64,000 nt of DNA from JALHUB01 sp963719465 (GTDB lineage Bacteria > Chloroflexota > Dehalococcoidia > DSTF01 > JALHUB01). The notes beneath the pieces were generated by a model. That model was not told where the DNA came from and did not search any database. It saw nothing but the letters and a program-made list of their open reading frames with translations. A program made the translations under genes and the position numbers. Below are positions 16,896-25,544 of the stretch, piece after piece. The stretch spans positions 1,860,001 to 1,924,000 of the forward strand of contig OY970386.1 in the NCBI GenBank assembly GCA_963719465.1, written 5' to 3'. Each line of letters starts with the position of its first letter. The stretch's first letter is position 1.

Positions 16896-17348
16896 ATGAT
16901 TTCCATGGCAGGGGTCACGGTTGCTGGCTTCATCACCGGACAGTTCCCGAACGCGCAGGCAGGGACGGACTACAACTTCTTCCCCTGGCCGGGGGCTGGC
17001 AACGGCGGCGTGACCGGCGGGGCGAATGTGGTCTATATGTTCGACGCTAACCCTTCGACGTGCTCGCTGATGAGCTATCTGGAGAGCGCGCAGGCGCAGA
17101 CGATCTGGGTCCAGCGAGGTGGTTTCCATTCAGCGAACAACAGGGTCGATCTGGCCAGCTACCCGAACGCAGTCGACAAGGCAGTAGCGCAGCAATTGCA
17201 GAATGCGAATCCGTTCCGCTTCAGCCTGGATGACGCCATCGGCGGCGCGCTGGAGACGACCTTCTTCACCGGCGTCACTCAGTACCTGGCAACCCCGGAT
17301 CAACTGGATAGCATTCTGTCCAGCATTGAAGCGCAGCGAGGACATTAG
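16896..17348 (+). pseudogene. Sugar ABC transporter substrate-binding protein, C-terminal remnant
   Basis: 150 residues read like the last third of a family-1 extracellular solute-binding protein: DYNFFPWPG, then YLESAQAQTIWVQRGGFHSANNRV split across a short region, PNAVDKAVAQQL, FRFSLDD and LDSILSSIEA. No signal peptide, lipobox or N-terminal lobe remains, and no ribosome-binding site precedes the ATG. It is followed by permease and ATPase remnants in transporter-operon order, so this is a deleted locus. It cannot bind sugar on its own. Confidence 0.65.
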
Positions 17349-17427
17349 CGCACAATCGGCAGATACGAGAGATGAATGCGAAGGGCGGTCCGGGCAATGC
17401 CCGGGCTGCCCTTCCTGAGAAGTTGCG

Positions 17428-17687
17428 ATGATCGGACGACGTTGGTGGGTGCCCTGGCTCTGGCTGGCGCCGGCGCTTGCTCTCCTCGGCGTCTTCCTCG
17501 TCTACCCCGTCGGTCGATACGCTGATTCGAAGCTTCTACGGGCCGGACTCGTCGAAATTCGTCGGAATCGATAACTACAGGTTCATCATAAACAACCCGG
17601 CGCCGCTGGTGACGAATGCGCACGCGGCCATCCTCAACAACCTGTTGTGGCTGATCTTGTTCACCGGCCTCTGCGTCGCGCTCGGGC
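17428..17687 (+). pseudogene. Sugar ABC transporter permease, N-terminal remnant with frameshift
   Basis: ATG 17428 begins MIGRRWWVPWLWLAP and a first membrane segment (ALALLGVFLVYP), typical of MalF/UgpA-type permeases. An extra C near 17507 shifts the frame; the other frame continues SVDTLIRSFYGPDSSKFVG, DNYRFIINN and NNLLWLILFTGLCVALG. Homology ends near 17687 and passes directly into the end of an ATPase gene. The rest of the permease, including the EAA loop, has been deleted. Confidence 0.65.
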
Positions 17688-17924
17688 GTCGTGCCGGTGC
17701 CCGTCGACGCCCAGATCGATGTCGTGGAGTTGATGGGCAACGAAGTGTTCCTCCACCTGGTCGTGGACGGCGTTGCCTTCCTGGCGCGCGTGGACCCTCG
17801 TTCGAAAGCGAAGCCGGGCCGGAAGATGCAGGTACTCTTCGACCTGAGCGAGATGCACGCGTTTGACCCGGAGTCGGAGCGGTCGTTGACGGCGGAGAGG
17901 CAAATCTCCAAGATCAGCGTGTAG
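17688..17924 (+). pseudogene. Sugar ABC transporter ATP-binding protein, C-terminal TOBE remnant
   Basis: The frame VPVDAQIDVVELMGNEVFLHL, FLARVDPRSKAKPG and FDLSEMHAFDPESERSL matches the C-terminal regulatory/TOBE end of MalK/UgpC-type ATPases. No Walker A, signature or Walker B survives. The piece is fused directly to the permease remnant, so one deletion removed the permease C-terminus and most of the ATPase gene. Confidence 0.65.
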
Positions 17925-17943
17925 CGGCATCAGGAGCGAAGAG

Positions 17944-18234
17944 ATGGCTCTGGCGGTTATGACCGAGGTCGAGGGCGGAACGCTCGAGCAGTATGACCGC
18001 GTCGACGAAGCGGTGCGCTCGGCGACCGGCGAAGAAGTCTCGCCCGGGCTGCTCGCCCACTTCGCCGGCGTCAGCGACGGCCGGCTGTTCGTCGTCGACA
18101 TCTGGGAATCGCGCGAGGCGTACGACAGGCATCTCGCGAAGCTCAGGAGCAGCGACGCCGTGGGCAAGGCGGTCGCGTCGCTGCCGCCGTTCACGCACCG
18201 CGAGTTCGAGATCGACAGGCTGGTCCTTCCGTAG
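17944..18234 (+). CDS. Small dimeric alpha/beta-barrel protein (antibiotic-monooxygenase-like fold)
   Basis: 96 residues. AGGAGCGAAGAG precedes the ATG. The pattern (ALAVMTEVEGGTLEQYDRV, FVVDIWESREAYDRHL) is that of ferredoxin-like dimeric barrels such as ABM or stress-responsive A/B-barrel proteins. No catalytic residues are recognisable. The gene at 18361 shows the same pattern, suggesting a local duplication; both are plus-strand and end before a terminator. Confidence 0.6.
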   Translation: MALAVMTEVEGGTLEQYDRVDEAVRSATGEEVSPGLLAHFAGVSDGRLFVVDIWESREAYDRHLAKLRSSDAVGKAVASLPPFTHREFEIDRLVLP

Positions 18235-18360
18235 TCATCGCGGCTCCCTTCACCCGTTCTTCACATAACTCCGGCACAATTCACGCGCTCCTCACCCCGC
18301 GGCGATACGTTTAGGTGTTGCCGGCGGGTGGGATCGACCGGCGCAGAAAGAGGAAGAGAA

Positions 18361-18684
18361 ATGGCGATCGCACTGATAATCGAGTTTCCGGGTGTGAAGC
18401 AAGAGCAATATGACAACGTAATGAAAGAGCTTGGTCTGGACCGCGCCACGGCGGAACCACGTCGCGGCATGGTTCTTCACATCGCTGGGCCGAGCGAGAG
18501 CGGCTGGCAGGTGGTGGACGTCTGGGAGACGCGCGCCGACTTCGACCGCTTCCTTGACCGCGAGTTGGGGCAGGCGCTGAAGAACGCCTCGATCGGCACG
18601 CCGCGAGTGCGCGAGTTCCCGGTCTACAAGGCGATGGGTCTGCTAAAGCCGGTCGGAGCGGGCGTGGGTGGAATGCGCTCCTGA
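18361..18684 (+). CDS. Small dimeric alpha/beta-barrel protein, paralogue of the preceding gene
   Basis: 107 residues from the ATG at 18361, preceded by AAAGAGGAAGAGA. The sequence (IALIIEFPGVKQEQYDNVMKE, WQVVDVWETRADFDRFL) has the same beta-alpha-beta order and V-D-x-W-E-x-R motif as its neighbour. Function unknown; such proteins often bind a hydrophobic ligand or haem in the dimer cleft. A hairpin terminator follows. Confidence 0.6.
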   Translation: MAIALIIEFPGVKQEQYDNVMKELGLDRATAEPRRGMVLHIAGPSESGWQVVDVWETRADFDRFLDRELGQALKNASIGTPRVREFPVYKAMGLLKPVGAGVGGMRS

Positions 18685-18707
18685 CTCTCGACAAGGTTCA
18701 AAGCGCG

Positions 18708-18741
18708 AGTGCGGGCCTGAAGTTTGGCGGCCCGCACTTGT
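18708..18741 (+). terminator. Hairpin terminator
   Basis: AGTGCGGGCC (18708-18717) and GGCCCGCACT (18729-18738) form a perfect 10-base stem with an 11-base loop, followed by TTGTTAT. It closes the small-barrel gene pair. Confidence 0.65.
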
Positions 18742-18883
18742 TATCACAAGCGTTGCCCGGCGGATGGCATAGGAGGACGCGATGAGGCGGAGCTTCGCCA
18801 GCCGGTCGCTCTTCTAGACGTAATGAGCGAACACCGTCAGAATGTCAGCATACGCTCGAAATAGTTGCTAGAATGCTGACGAA

Positions 18884-20914
18884 GTGACGCACCCATTCGC
18901 TGCAGAGGCCGAAGACAACGGGGTTGCGGCCCGGTCGCGCTGGGTCATCGGAAGGCTGTGGCCTTCGATTCGAGGCGCTGTCCTCAGGCTGGCGCTCGTC
19001 GCCGGCTTGGCGCTGGTGTGTCTTGGACAGTATTACACTGGCCGTCCGCTCGAGAGGCATCTTAGCTTCTTGCACGGTCTGTCAGGACCGTTCCGAAACA
19101 TATTCCCAAACCCTCAGACGATGGTCCTTGCGGTCGCGCTGCTGGCGGCGGGCGGCTTGGTGTTCAGTCTAGGAGCGCGGCTGCAGTCTGACGACCGAAG
19201 CGGTGATGCGCCGGACGAAGGCATTCGCTGGCCGCCGTGGCCGGCTCTCGCTTTCGCCGCGCTCGCTGTTGTGCTGTTTGCCTATCTGCTCCTGAACCTC
19301 GAGAAGCAAAGGTACAAGGAATGGTATCCGTACCTGCTGGTCGCGTCCGTGGTCGCGTTCGGGTTCTTCTGGGGGTTGAAGGGTAGACTCAGGATCAGGT
19401 TCAGCCGTCCGCGGTGGGCTACCTTCTTCGAGGTCGCGGCCGTGGCGGTGGTCGCAGCGACGTTTATGGCGCTGCTTCTCCACGACCTCACCTCCTGGTA
19501 CTACTCCGCCAACGGCGACGAGTACTCGTTCTTCACCGCAGCGAACGAGATCGGACACGGCGTAACGCGGAATCTCTTCTCGCAGACCGGCGTCTATGGC
19601 AACCATCCCTGGCTCACCTCTGCCTACCAGGCGATGGTGATGAAGGTGTTGGGCTTCAACCAGTTTGGCTGGAAGATGACCTCCGTGTTGTCCGCGCTCG
19701 CGGTCATCCCGCCGCTCTACCTGCTGGTGCGGATGTTCTTCGGTGTGCGCACGGGTCTTCTTTCCATCGCCTTCTTCGCCGCGTCCCATTACATCCTCAA
19801 CTTCGCTCACTTCGGCTACGACAATCTGTTCCCGCTCTTTCCGACTGTCCTAGCTCTGTACCTCGTTGTGCTCGGGCTTCGAAAGGGTAATACTCTGGCG
19901 CTGTTCGGGGCCGGCTGCGCGGCCGGTCTGGGCTTCTACACGTTCTACTCGTCTCGTGCGGCCATCGTCATCATAGCGCTGTACCTTCTCACGTTCGGCC
20001 GACGGGGAGTGCGGCCGCAGGTCGTGCTGTCGATCGGCGCCGGCTTTCTCTTGCTGGTCGCCCCGATTTTCGCTGTCAACAAGCTGGACGTGATAAGGGC
20101 GATGAGCGATCAATCGGTCGTGGGGTACGACAAGTCGTTTGTGGGGGAAATCACCACGCGTTTTCGCATCAATGCTCCCTTGCAAACGCTGGCCTTCAAC
20201 GTTAGTCATGCTCCCATAGGTTCGCTGCTCGATCCGATCACGGCGGTCCTTGCCGTCCTCGGCTTGTTCTACGCCTTTCTTCGGATAAGGAACCCCGGCT
20301 GTCGTCTGCTGGCGATATGGTTCCTGACCGGCATCGTCGTTACGGGCATGTTCTATCCGAAGCCGGACGTGGCCGTGACGCGGCTGATGTTCATGGTGCC
20401 GGTAATGGCCGTCTTCGCTGCCCTGGCGCTGGACCGTCTGCTGAAGGCCATCTCCCTGCCGAGCTGGCCACGGCCGGGTGCCGCGACCGTCCTGCAGGGC
20501 ACGCTTGCGGTCGCAGTCGTAGCGGGCATGCTGACGTGGAACGTGCATCGCTTGTGGCAGGAGGTCCCGGAGAGGTCGAAGAGAACGCCGGAGGCCGTGG
20601 CCGTGCGAGCCCTGTTCTCATCGCAGTGCCAGTCGCCCGCGCTCATCGTGGGAAAGTACGTGGACCCGCTTCTCAAGCCGGTGATCGCGGTATATTCGCT
20701 GGGGGACCGGACGCCGCGAATCGCGTCATTCGACCAGGTGTTGGGGACGGACAACTTCCCCGTCTACGAATCGTGCGTCATCGTATTGCCCGAGCCGGGC
20801 AGCGAGTCGGAGCAGGTGCTGGCGTGCATTCGACAGACAATGGGCACCTACGTCGAAGGCCGAACATGGGACAGGGCGGGGATCACGTACGTCGAGACGT
20901 TCTATCGTCGCTGA
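18884..20914 (+). CDS. Membrane glycosyltransferase, ArnT/PMT (GT39/GT83) type
   Basis: About 676 residues, with a GTG or nearby start. It has some ten or more membrane segments. The first large extracytoplasmic loop after WYYSANGDEYSFF carries the D-E pair that is catalytic in this class, followed by NHPWLTSAYQ. The C-terminal 130 residues are soluble (RTPEAVAVRALFSSQ and onward). Enzymes of this type move a sugar from a polyprenyl-phosphate carrier to a lipid or protein outside the membrane. No partner genes lie nearby, so the acceptor is unknown. Confidence 0.75.
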   Translation: MTHPFAAEAEDNGVAARSRWVIGRLWPSIRGAVLRLALVAGLALVCLGQYYTGRPLERHLSFLHGLSGPFRNIFPNPQTMVLAVALLAAGGLVFSLGARLQSDDRSGDAPDEGIRWPPWPALAFAALAVVLFAYLLLNLEKQRYKEWYPYLLVASVVAFGFFWGLKGRLRIRFSRPRWATFFEVAAVAVVAATFMALLLHDLTSWYYSANGDEYSFFTAANEIGHGVTRNLFSQTGVYGNHPWLTSAYQAMVMKVLGFNQFGWKMTSVLSALAVIPPLYLLVRMFFGVRTGLLSIAFFAASHYILNFAHFGYDNLFPLFPTVLALYLVVLGLRKGNTLALFGAGCAAGLGFYTFYSSRAAIVIIALYLLTFGRRGVRPQVVLSIGAGFLLLVAPIFAVNKLDVIRAMSDQSVVGYDKSFVGEITTRFRINAPLQTLAFNVSHAPIGSLLDPITAVLAVLGLFYAFLRIRNPGCRLLAIWFLTGIVVTGMFYPKPDVAVTRLMFMVPVMAVFAALALDRLLKAISLPSWPRPGAATVLQGTLAVAVVAGMLTWNVHRLWQEVPERSKRTPEAVAVRALFSSQCQSPALIVGKYVDPLLKPVIAVYSLGDRTPRIASFDQVLGTDNFPVYESCVIVLPEPGSESEQVLACIRQTMGTYVEGRTWDRAGITYVETFYRR

Positions 20915-20974
20915 CCGAGACCGGCCTTCGCTGGCTGATAAGCAATCATCCAGCGGGGCGCCCGAAGACCCGGG

Positions 20975-21283
20975 TCAGGCGCTGTACTTCTTCCCGAGCG
21001 CTTCCAGTCCCGCCTTGCCGAGGTCTTCCGGAGTCATCACGATCCGGAACTTCACCGTGGCGTTGAAGGTCAGGAAGAACGGCTCCGCCAGCGCCGGTAT
21101 CCTTGATGGCTCCGGCACGTCGACGATTAGGACCGCCCCGCGGGAGCCATCGCGTTCACTGAAGTAGACCGTCTCGGGCTTGATGTCCTCCAGCGCTTGC
21201 TGAATCTTCGCACCGACAGTGCCGTTCCTGGTAAGCGTGTTGAAGGGTTCGGCGGGGAAATCGACCAGCATTAGCATACGCAT
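20975..21283 (-). CDS. Small conserved protein, probable alpha/beta-barrel fold
   Basis: 102 residues from the ATG at 21283, preceded by AAGGAGGACG; the longer open frame upstream is not supported. The sequence (MRMLMLVDFPAEPFNTL, QALEDIKPETVYFSE, GAVLIVDVPEPS, FFLTFNATVKFRIVMTPEDL) suggests a beta-alpha-beta-beta-alpha-beta ferredoxin-like protein, comparable to DUF3303-type proteins. It is one of five such small genes within 8 kb. No catalytic function can be assigned. Confidence 0.6.
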   Translation of the reverse strand: MRMLMLVDFPAEPFNTLTRNGTVGAKIQQALEDIKPETVYFSERDGSRGAVLIVDVPEPSRIPALAEPFFLTFNATVKFRIVMTPEDLGKAGLEALGKKYSA

Positions 21284-21402
21284 CTTGCGTCCTCCTTCTT
21301 TTGGCGTCCATCTAGCCGCCTCATTTAATTGTAGGCGGTTGAATGTGACAGGCACGTCGACGAGAGCCCACGGAGGATGAAGGAAGCGTGCAGAATGAAG
21401 GA

Positions 21403-21566
21403 AGAGTGGGCGATGGATTGGGGGAATCTGAACGCTGCAGGGCTCAACCCCCCGGAGGCAGGCCAGCCCGCGACCTGCCGGGTGCAAAGCATCTGACGCT
21501 GAGCGCCGCGCATCAGAATCAGAACTCATGAGCGAGGACGCGGAAGTCAAAGAGCTTGAGGTGAAA
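21403..21566 (-). repeat. tRNA-Val-derived intergenic repeat, copy A (most diverged)
   Basis: It contains GTGGGCGATG (acceptor-like), GCAGGGCTC (T-arm-like) after an insertion, and the family core AAAGCATCTGACGCTGAGCG with CATCAGAATC and GAGCGAGGACGCGGAAGTC. Two other copies share the extra block near GGAGGCAGG. It lies in the 400-base gap before the substrate-binding lipoprotein. Confidence 0.6.
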
Positions 21567-21687
21567 GGCCGTGAGCTCTCGGCGGTCGTTTTGAGCCTTT
21601 GTGGCCTTCTCCTTCACCCATGTTTGAACCACGCCGCGCAAGTGAGTATATTCCCCATAACCGGAGTTGTATCAGAGGGGGCTCAAA

Positions 21688-22968
21688 ATGAAACGCTGGC
21701 TACTCTTCGCGCTTGTCTTTTTCGTCGTGGTCGCCGGTGCCGCCCTGTCGGGCTGCTCGAGCTCGAAGGAGCAGACGTTGGGCTCGACGCCGGAAGGCCC
21801 GGTGCCGGGCGTCACGGACACCGAGATCTTGCTCGGGACGGACATGCCACTGAGCAACACGCCGGCCGCCGCCTGGGGCGTCGTTGCCGACGGAATGAAG
21901 GCCTACTTCGAGTACATTAACTCCCAGGGCGGCATCTACGGGCGCAAAATCAGGCTGATAGTCGGCGACAACCAATATTCCGCACCGGTCGCGGTGGAGG
22001 TCGTGCGGAACCTGGTGGAGCAGGATGGAGTCTTCGCGATCGTCGGCAGCCTTGGCGACTCCTGTCACCTCGCCGTCATGGACTACCTGGCGGAGAAGGG
22101 CGTGCCTGACCTGTTCATCGGCGGCGGCATGCCACAGTTCACCGATCCCCTCGTGAAGACGCGGTTCAGCATGGTGACCGACTACGATACCGAAACGAAG
22201 ATCAACGTGCAGTATATGAAAGAGCATTTCGCTGGCAAGACGCTAGGCATCATCTACGAGAACAACGAGGGCGGCAACCTCGAGTTGCAGCGGACCGAGG
22301 AAGGATTGGCTGGCTCAGACATCAGGATCGTCTCGAAGCAGGCGTACGATTTCACCAACTTCGACCTTACTGCGCAGGTGCAGCGGTTGAAAGCGGACAA
22401 CCCCAACGTCATTTTCGTAATAGGGAACCCCGGGTCTCTGGCCAGCGCCCTGAAGGTGTCGCGCGAGACCCTCAACTGGAACGTACCCTTCATGACCAGC
22501 GCTGTCTCTGCTGTGGAGATGACGATCGATCTCGCCGGAGCCAAGAACGCCGAGGGCCTGATCAGCTTCACAACAGGCAGGATGGTCTCCGAGACGGACG
22601 ATCCGGGCGTCCAGCGCGACATCGCGCTGGTGAAGCAGTATGCGCCCAATGTCACGCCGAGCAGTCTGACGGAGTACGGCATAAGCACCGCTGAGCTGGT
22701 GGTGCAGGCGCTGCAGAACGCAGGCCCGAACCTGACGCGCCAGACTGTCATCGACGGGGCGGAGAAGATCAAGGGCTACTGCTGCATCGCCTGCATTGCA
22801 CCGGTCAGCCTCAGCCCGACGGATCACCGCGCCGACGAGGCGGAATGGCCGGAGCATGTGGTCGACGGGAAGTGGAAGCGCCTGACGGACACGCCGATCA
22901 GCTACGAGTCGACGCCCAGCGATGTCAAGGCGTGTGAGAACGGGGAGCCAGTCTCGCAGAGCCAGTAG
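21688..22968 (+). CDS. Branched-chain amino acid-type ABC substrate-binding lipoprotein
   Basis: 426 residues from the ATG at 21688, with AGAGGGGG upstream. The signal peptide (LLFALVFFVVVAGAAL) ends in the lipobox LSGC. The mature protein is a type I periplasmic-binding fold of the Leu/Ile/Val family: TEILLGTDMPLS, VADGMKAYFEYINSQGGIYG, GDNQYSAPVAVEVVRNLVEQ and FAIVGSLGD. The ligand cannot be assigned. No LivHMGF genes are adjacent, so it is either an orphan receptor or cargo; tRNA-Val-derived repeats flank it on both sides. Confidence 0.85.
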   Translation: MKRWLLFALVFFVVVAGAALSGCSSSKEQTLGSTPEGPVPGVTDTEILLGTDMPLSNTPAAAWGVVADGMKAYFEYINSQGGIYGRKIRLIVGDNQYSAPVAVEVVRNLVEQDGVFAIVGSLGDSCHLAVMDYLAEKGVPDLFIGGGMPQFTDPLVKTRFSMVTDYDTETKINVQYMKEHFAGKTLGIIYENNEGGNLELQRTEEGLAGSDIRIVSKQAYDFTNFDLTAQVQRLKADNPNVIFVIGNPGSLASALKVSRETLNWNVPFMTSAVSAVEMTIDLAGAKNAEGLISFTTGRMVSETDDPGVQRDIALVKQYAPNVTPSSLTEYGISTAELVVQALQNAGPNLTRQTVIDGAEKIKGYCCIACIAPVSLSPTDHRADEAEWPEHVVDGKWKRLTDTPISYESTPSDVKACENGEPVSQSQ

Positions 22969-22980
22969 GTCGCGCTCTGC

Positions 22981-23143
22981 CGGGTCATTCGAACCCTCCC
23001 TGAGGCGGGCAGGCTGCGACGTTCCGGGCGCAAAGCATCTGAGCCTGAGCGCTGTGCATCACATTCAGGACCCCCGAGCGAAAACGCGGAAGTTATTCAT
23101 CATCTGGAAAATGGGCCATTAGTCGAGACTGCGCCTAGTCCTG
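22981..23143 (-). repeat. tRNA-Val-derived intergenic repeat, copy B
   Basis: It carries the family core AAAGCATCTGAGCCTGAGCG, CATCACATTCAGGACCC, GAGCGAAAACGCGGAAGTT and a tail GAAAATGGGCCATTAG...GCCTAGTCC. The acceptor end is altered (TTCGAACCCTCC kept, GGTGGGCGAT lost). It starts just after the lipoprotein stop and is followed within ten bases by the IS3-family element. Confidence 0.7.
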
Positions 23144-23179
23144 TCTTGGGCCTGGTCTGCACCCCAAATTTAGTACCAG

Positions 23180-24010
23180 TCATAATGACAGTCCTGCCGG
23201 CTCCAACCGCACTGTCTCACTGGTCAGGCTCCTCCGATACTCTTCCGGCGTGAGGTTCCCCAGGGAACTGTGGGGACGGCTCCGATTATAGTCCACCCGC
23301 CACGCTTCGACGATACGTCTCGCGTCGGCCAAGCTCAAGAACCAGTGCTCGTTCAGGCATTCGTCCCGCAGCCTCGCGTTGAAGCTCTCGATGAAGGCGT
23401 TCTGCACCGGCTTGCCCGGATCGATGTGGCGCAGCCGTACTCCTCGCGCATACGCCCACTGGTCCAATGCACGGCTGGTGAGCTCCGGCCCGTTGTCCAG
23501 GACGATCTCCTCAGGCTGCCTTCTCCGCTCGCGGATGAGCCGCTCCAGCACTTCCACCACCCTCGTCCCCGGCAGCGAGAAGTCCACTTCGATGGCCAGC
23601 GCATCGCGGGTGAAGGCGTCGATGACAGGAAGGAGGCGTATCCTGCGTCCCCAGGCCAGACAGTCGCTCATGAAGTCCAGGCACCAGCGCTCGTCGGGAG
23701 CCTCCGGCGCCAGGAGGGGTGACCGAGCCTGGCTCGCCAGCCGCTTGCGCCCCCTCTTACGTACGGACAGGTTCTGCTCCCGATAGAGCCTGTAGACGCG
23801 CTTGTGGTTCACAACATTCCCTTCTCTTCGCAGGAGAATGCAGAGCCGCCGGTAGCCGAATCTCCGCCTCTCGGCGGCGAGCTCCCGTAGACGTTCCTTG
23901 AGCGCAGTGTCGTCGCCTCTCCTGCCCCTGTAGCGCAGGGCGCAGCGGCTGAGCCTTACGACTCTGCAAGCCCGACGTTCAGACATCATCCACTCCCTCT
24001 TCAGATACAA
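23180..24010 (-). CDS. IS3-family transposase orfB (DDE integrase domain)
   Basis: 276 residues by itself. The HTH_21 region is followed by the rve core: Asp in RWCLDFMSD, Asp in VLDNGPELTS, and Glu in NAFIESFNARLRDECLN, then RPHSSLG near the end. Translation probably continues from orfA by a -1 shift at A-AAA-AAC (minus strand of 24043-24049), because the -1 frame is open from there into this gene. The TTG start at 24010 may not be used alone. Confidence 0.9.
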   Translation of the reverse strand: MYLKREWMMSERRACRVVRLSRCALRYRGRRGDDTALKERLRELAAERRRFGYRRLCILLRREGNVVNHKRVYRLYREQNLSVRKRGRKRLASQARSPLLAPEAPDERWCLDFMSDCLAWGRRIRLLPVIDAFTRDALAIEVDFSLPGTRVVEVLERLIRERRRQPEEIVLDNGPELTSRALDQWAYARGVRLRHIDPGKPVQNAFIESFNARLRDECLNEHWFLSLADARRIVEAWRVDYNRSRPHSSLGNLTPEEYRRSLTSETVRLEPAGLSL

Positions 24011-24036
24011 GACAGCCTCCCTCCGGACGGCGGGCC

Positions 24037-24303
24037 TCAGAAGTTTTTTGCCAGAAGGTCCCTGAGAGCCAGGATGTCCAGCGTCTGGTCTGCCACCAGC
24101 CGCTTCAGTCGCCTATTCTCATCTTCGAGCGTCCGCAGTCGTCTGGCTTCGTTTACGTCGAGGCCGCCGTACTTGCGCTTCCAGCGATACAGCGTTTCGT
24201 GGCTCACCCCCAATCTCCGGCAAAGCTCCCCTGTGGAGGCTCCCGCCTCATGCTCCTTGAGGGCAGCGATGACCTGCTCCTCCGTCAACCTGCTCTTCCG
24301 CAT
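24037..24303 (-). CDS. IS3-family transposase orfA (helix-turn-helix)
   Basis: 88 residues: SRLTEEQVIAALKEHEAG, TGELCRRLGVSHETLYRWKRK, then a leucine-zipper-like stretch (RRLRTLEDENRRLKRLVADQ). This is a typical IS3 OrfA that binds the terminal repeats. The frame ends LAKNF-TGA; the GCA-AAA-AAC codons just before the stop form a canonical -1 slippery heptamer that would yield the OrfAB transposase. Confidence 0.9.
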   Translation of the reverse strand: MRKSRLTEEQVIAALKEHEAGASTGELCRRLGVSHETLYRWKRKYGGLDVNEARRLRTLEDENRRLKRLVADQTLDILALRDLLAKNF

Positions 24304-24391
24304 GCAGTCCTCCCTTTCTGCCCATACGGGCCCTATTCTACCGGAGGACTGTCATAATCCGTGGTACTGACTTTGGGGGCAGACCAGGCCA

Positions 24392-24775
24392 CTATTGAGA
24401 AACAAGGTCCTTGAATGTTGCGGGGTCTGTCGCATACAGGACCGCCCGTTCCAAGGCTTCCTCGCGAAACTTGTGGGCCTTGAGATAGTCGGGGTTGTTG
24501 GCCATCTCGAGGAACGCCTTGCGGGAGGGGTACTGGACGAGCATCAGAATATCCCACGTCTCTGTTCCGTTTAGCAGCTCTTTTGCCTTGCCGAAATAAA
24601 CCACCTTGGCGCCGACGCCTTCGACGAATGGCCGCGATTCGTTGACGTAGCGGAAGTAAGACTCCCGGCCCCCGTCGCTCTTGAACTTCAAGAGGTTGAG
24701 CATGACGAATGGCTCTTGGTTCGTGTTGGCGGCTAGCTCTTTGAATTGGTCTCCGTTGCTCTTTATGCTGGTCAT
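24392..24775 (-). CDS. DUF1330-family protein
   Basis: 127 residues. EPFVMLNLLKFKSDGGRESY near the N-terminus and WDILMLVQYPSRKAFLEM, with NPDYLKAHKFREEAL, match the DUF1330 dimeric barrel pattern. The biochemical role of the family is unsettled. The IS3-family element lies 2 bases after its stop codon, so the coding region is intact but its downstream sequence was replaced. tRNA-Val-derived repeats lie beyond both sides. Confidence 0.7.
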   Translation of the reverse strand: MTSIKSNGDQFKELAANTNQEPFVMLNLLKFKSDGGRESYFRYVNESRPFVEGVGAKVVYFGKAKELLNGTETWDILMLVQYPSRKAFLEMANNPDYLKAHKFREEALERAVLYATDPATFKDLVSQ

Positions 24776-24912
24776 TTTGCGTGTCTCTCCTGAGCGCTGC
24801 CCAGACTGATGGGATGCGGGTCACTCGGCCAAACGAGTCATTGCTGCAAGTATAGCAGGAAGTCGAGACTCATCGGGTGGTGCTGAGGCGCTGGACCGAA
24901 CGCGTGTGGGTA

Positions 24913-25080
24913 TGGTGGGCGATGCAAGGCTCGAATCCTCCTGAGGCGGGCAGGCTGCGGCCTTCCGGGCGCAAAGCATCTGAGGCTGAGCGCTATGCAT
25001 CAGATTCAGGACCCCGGAGCGAAGACGCGGAAGTCATCATATGGGAAAGAGGCCGACAGTCGCGACTGCGCCTAGTGCCG
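24913..25080 (-). repeat. tRNA-Val-derived intergenic repeat, copy C
   Basis: Read on the minus strand it ends GAGCCTTGCATCGCCCACCA, that is, a T-arm half, acceptor 3' strand and encoded CCA like tRNA-Val. Before that it holds the family insertion (CCTGAGGCGGGCAGG on plus), the core AAAGCATCTGAGGCTGAGCG, and the tail GACTGCGCCTAGTG. The acceptor 3' end is intact; there is no 5' half. Confidence 0.75.
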
Positions 25081-25151
25081 TGAAGGGGAGCGGCGAGACA
25101 GCCTCGCCCGGGGACAATGTGAGATGGAGATGTAAGCGGGCACATTTACCC

Positions 25152-25179
25152 TTGACAGGCGGTGCACAGCCGTTACAAT
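25152..25179 (+). promoter_or_regulatory. Strong sigma-70 promoter for the DUF3303-like gene
   Basis: TTGACA at 25152-25157 and TACAAT at 25174-25179, spacer 16. The start codon is 65 bases downstream. Confidence 0.65.
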
Positions 25180-25244
25180 AGCATCATCGGGAAGGGTTGG
25201 TACGGGCCCTGCTTGGCCCGGGGCGGGAGACCAAGGAGGAGTCA

Positions 25245-25544
25245 GTGCTGTTCGCAAACGTCTACACTTGGAGGGCGGACTTGGGCGAGGAGGGTCAGAA
25301 GCGCGTCGTCAAGCTCTTCGCCAATTGGAAGCCACCTGCCGGGGTTGAGATCAAATCGCACTATGAGTTTGCAGACGGCTCAGGCGGCATCACTATCTCG
25401 GAGGTGTCGACGCCCGCTGCAGGGTACGAAGCATGCGGCGCCTGGTCCGCCTACGCAGACCAAAGGATAGTGCCGCTGCTGGACGTCAGGGAATCGGTTC
25501 CTATCGCAATGAGGGTAGGCGCCTGGCGGGATTCTGTGCGCTAG
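25245..25544 (+). CDS. DUF3303-like small protein
   Basis: 99 residues with a GTG start at 25245 directly after AAGGAGGAGTCA. The sequence MLFANVYTWRADLGEEG, VVKLFANWKPPAGVEIKSHYE and ADQRIVPLLDVRESVPI follows the DUF3303 pattern, a dimeric alpha/beta barrel without known activity. It has its own near-consensus promoter. It is one of the single-gene units between tRNA-Val-derived repeats. Confidence 0.6.
   Translation: MLFANVYTWRADLGEEGQKRVVKLFANWKPPAGVEIKSHYEFADGSGGITISEVSTPAAGYEACGAWSAYADQRIVPLLDVRESVPIAMRVGAWRDSVR

Larger units (their letters stand above)
23153..24386 (-). mobile_element. IS3-family insertion sequence (IS407-like group), intact
   Basis: About 1234 bases with imperfect terminal inverted repeats of over 40 bases: the left end begins TGGTCTGCACCCC and the right end is the complement of TGGTCTGCCCCCA. 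GGCC flanks both ends (23149-23152 and 24387-24390), a 4-base target duplication as expected for the IS407 group. It encodes orfA and orfB on the minus strand with a frameshift signal between them. Both frames are open and the DDE residues are present, so it may still be active. Confidence 0.85.
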
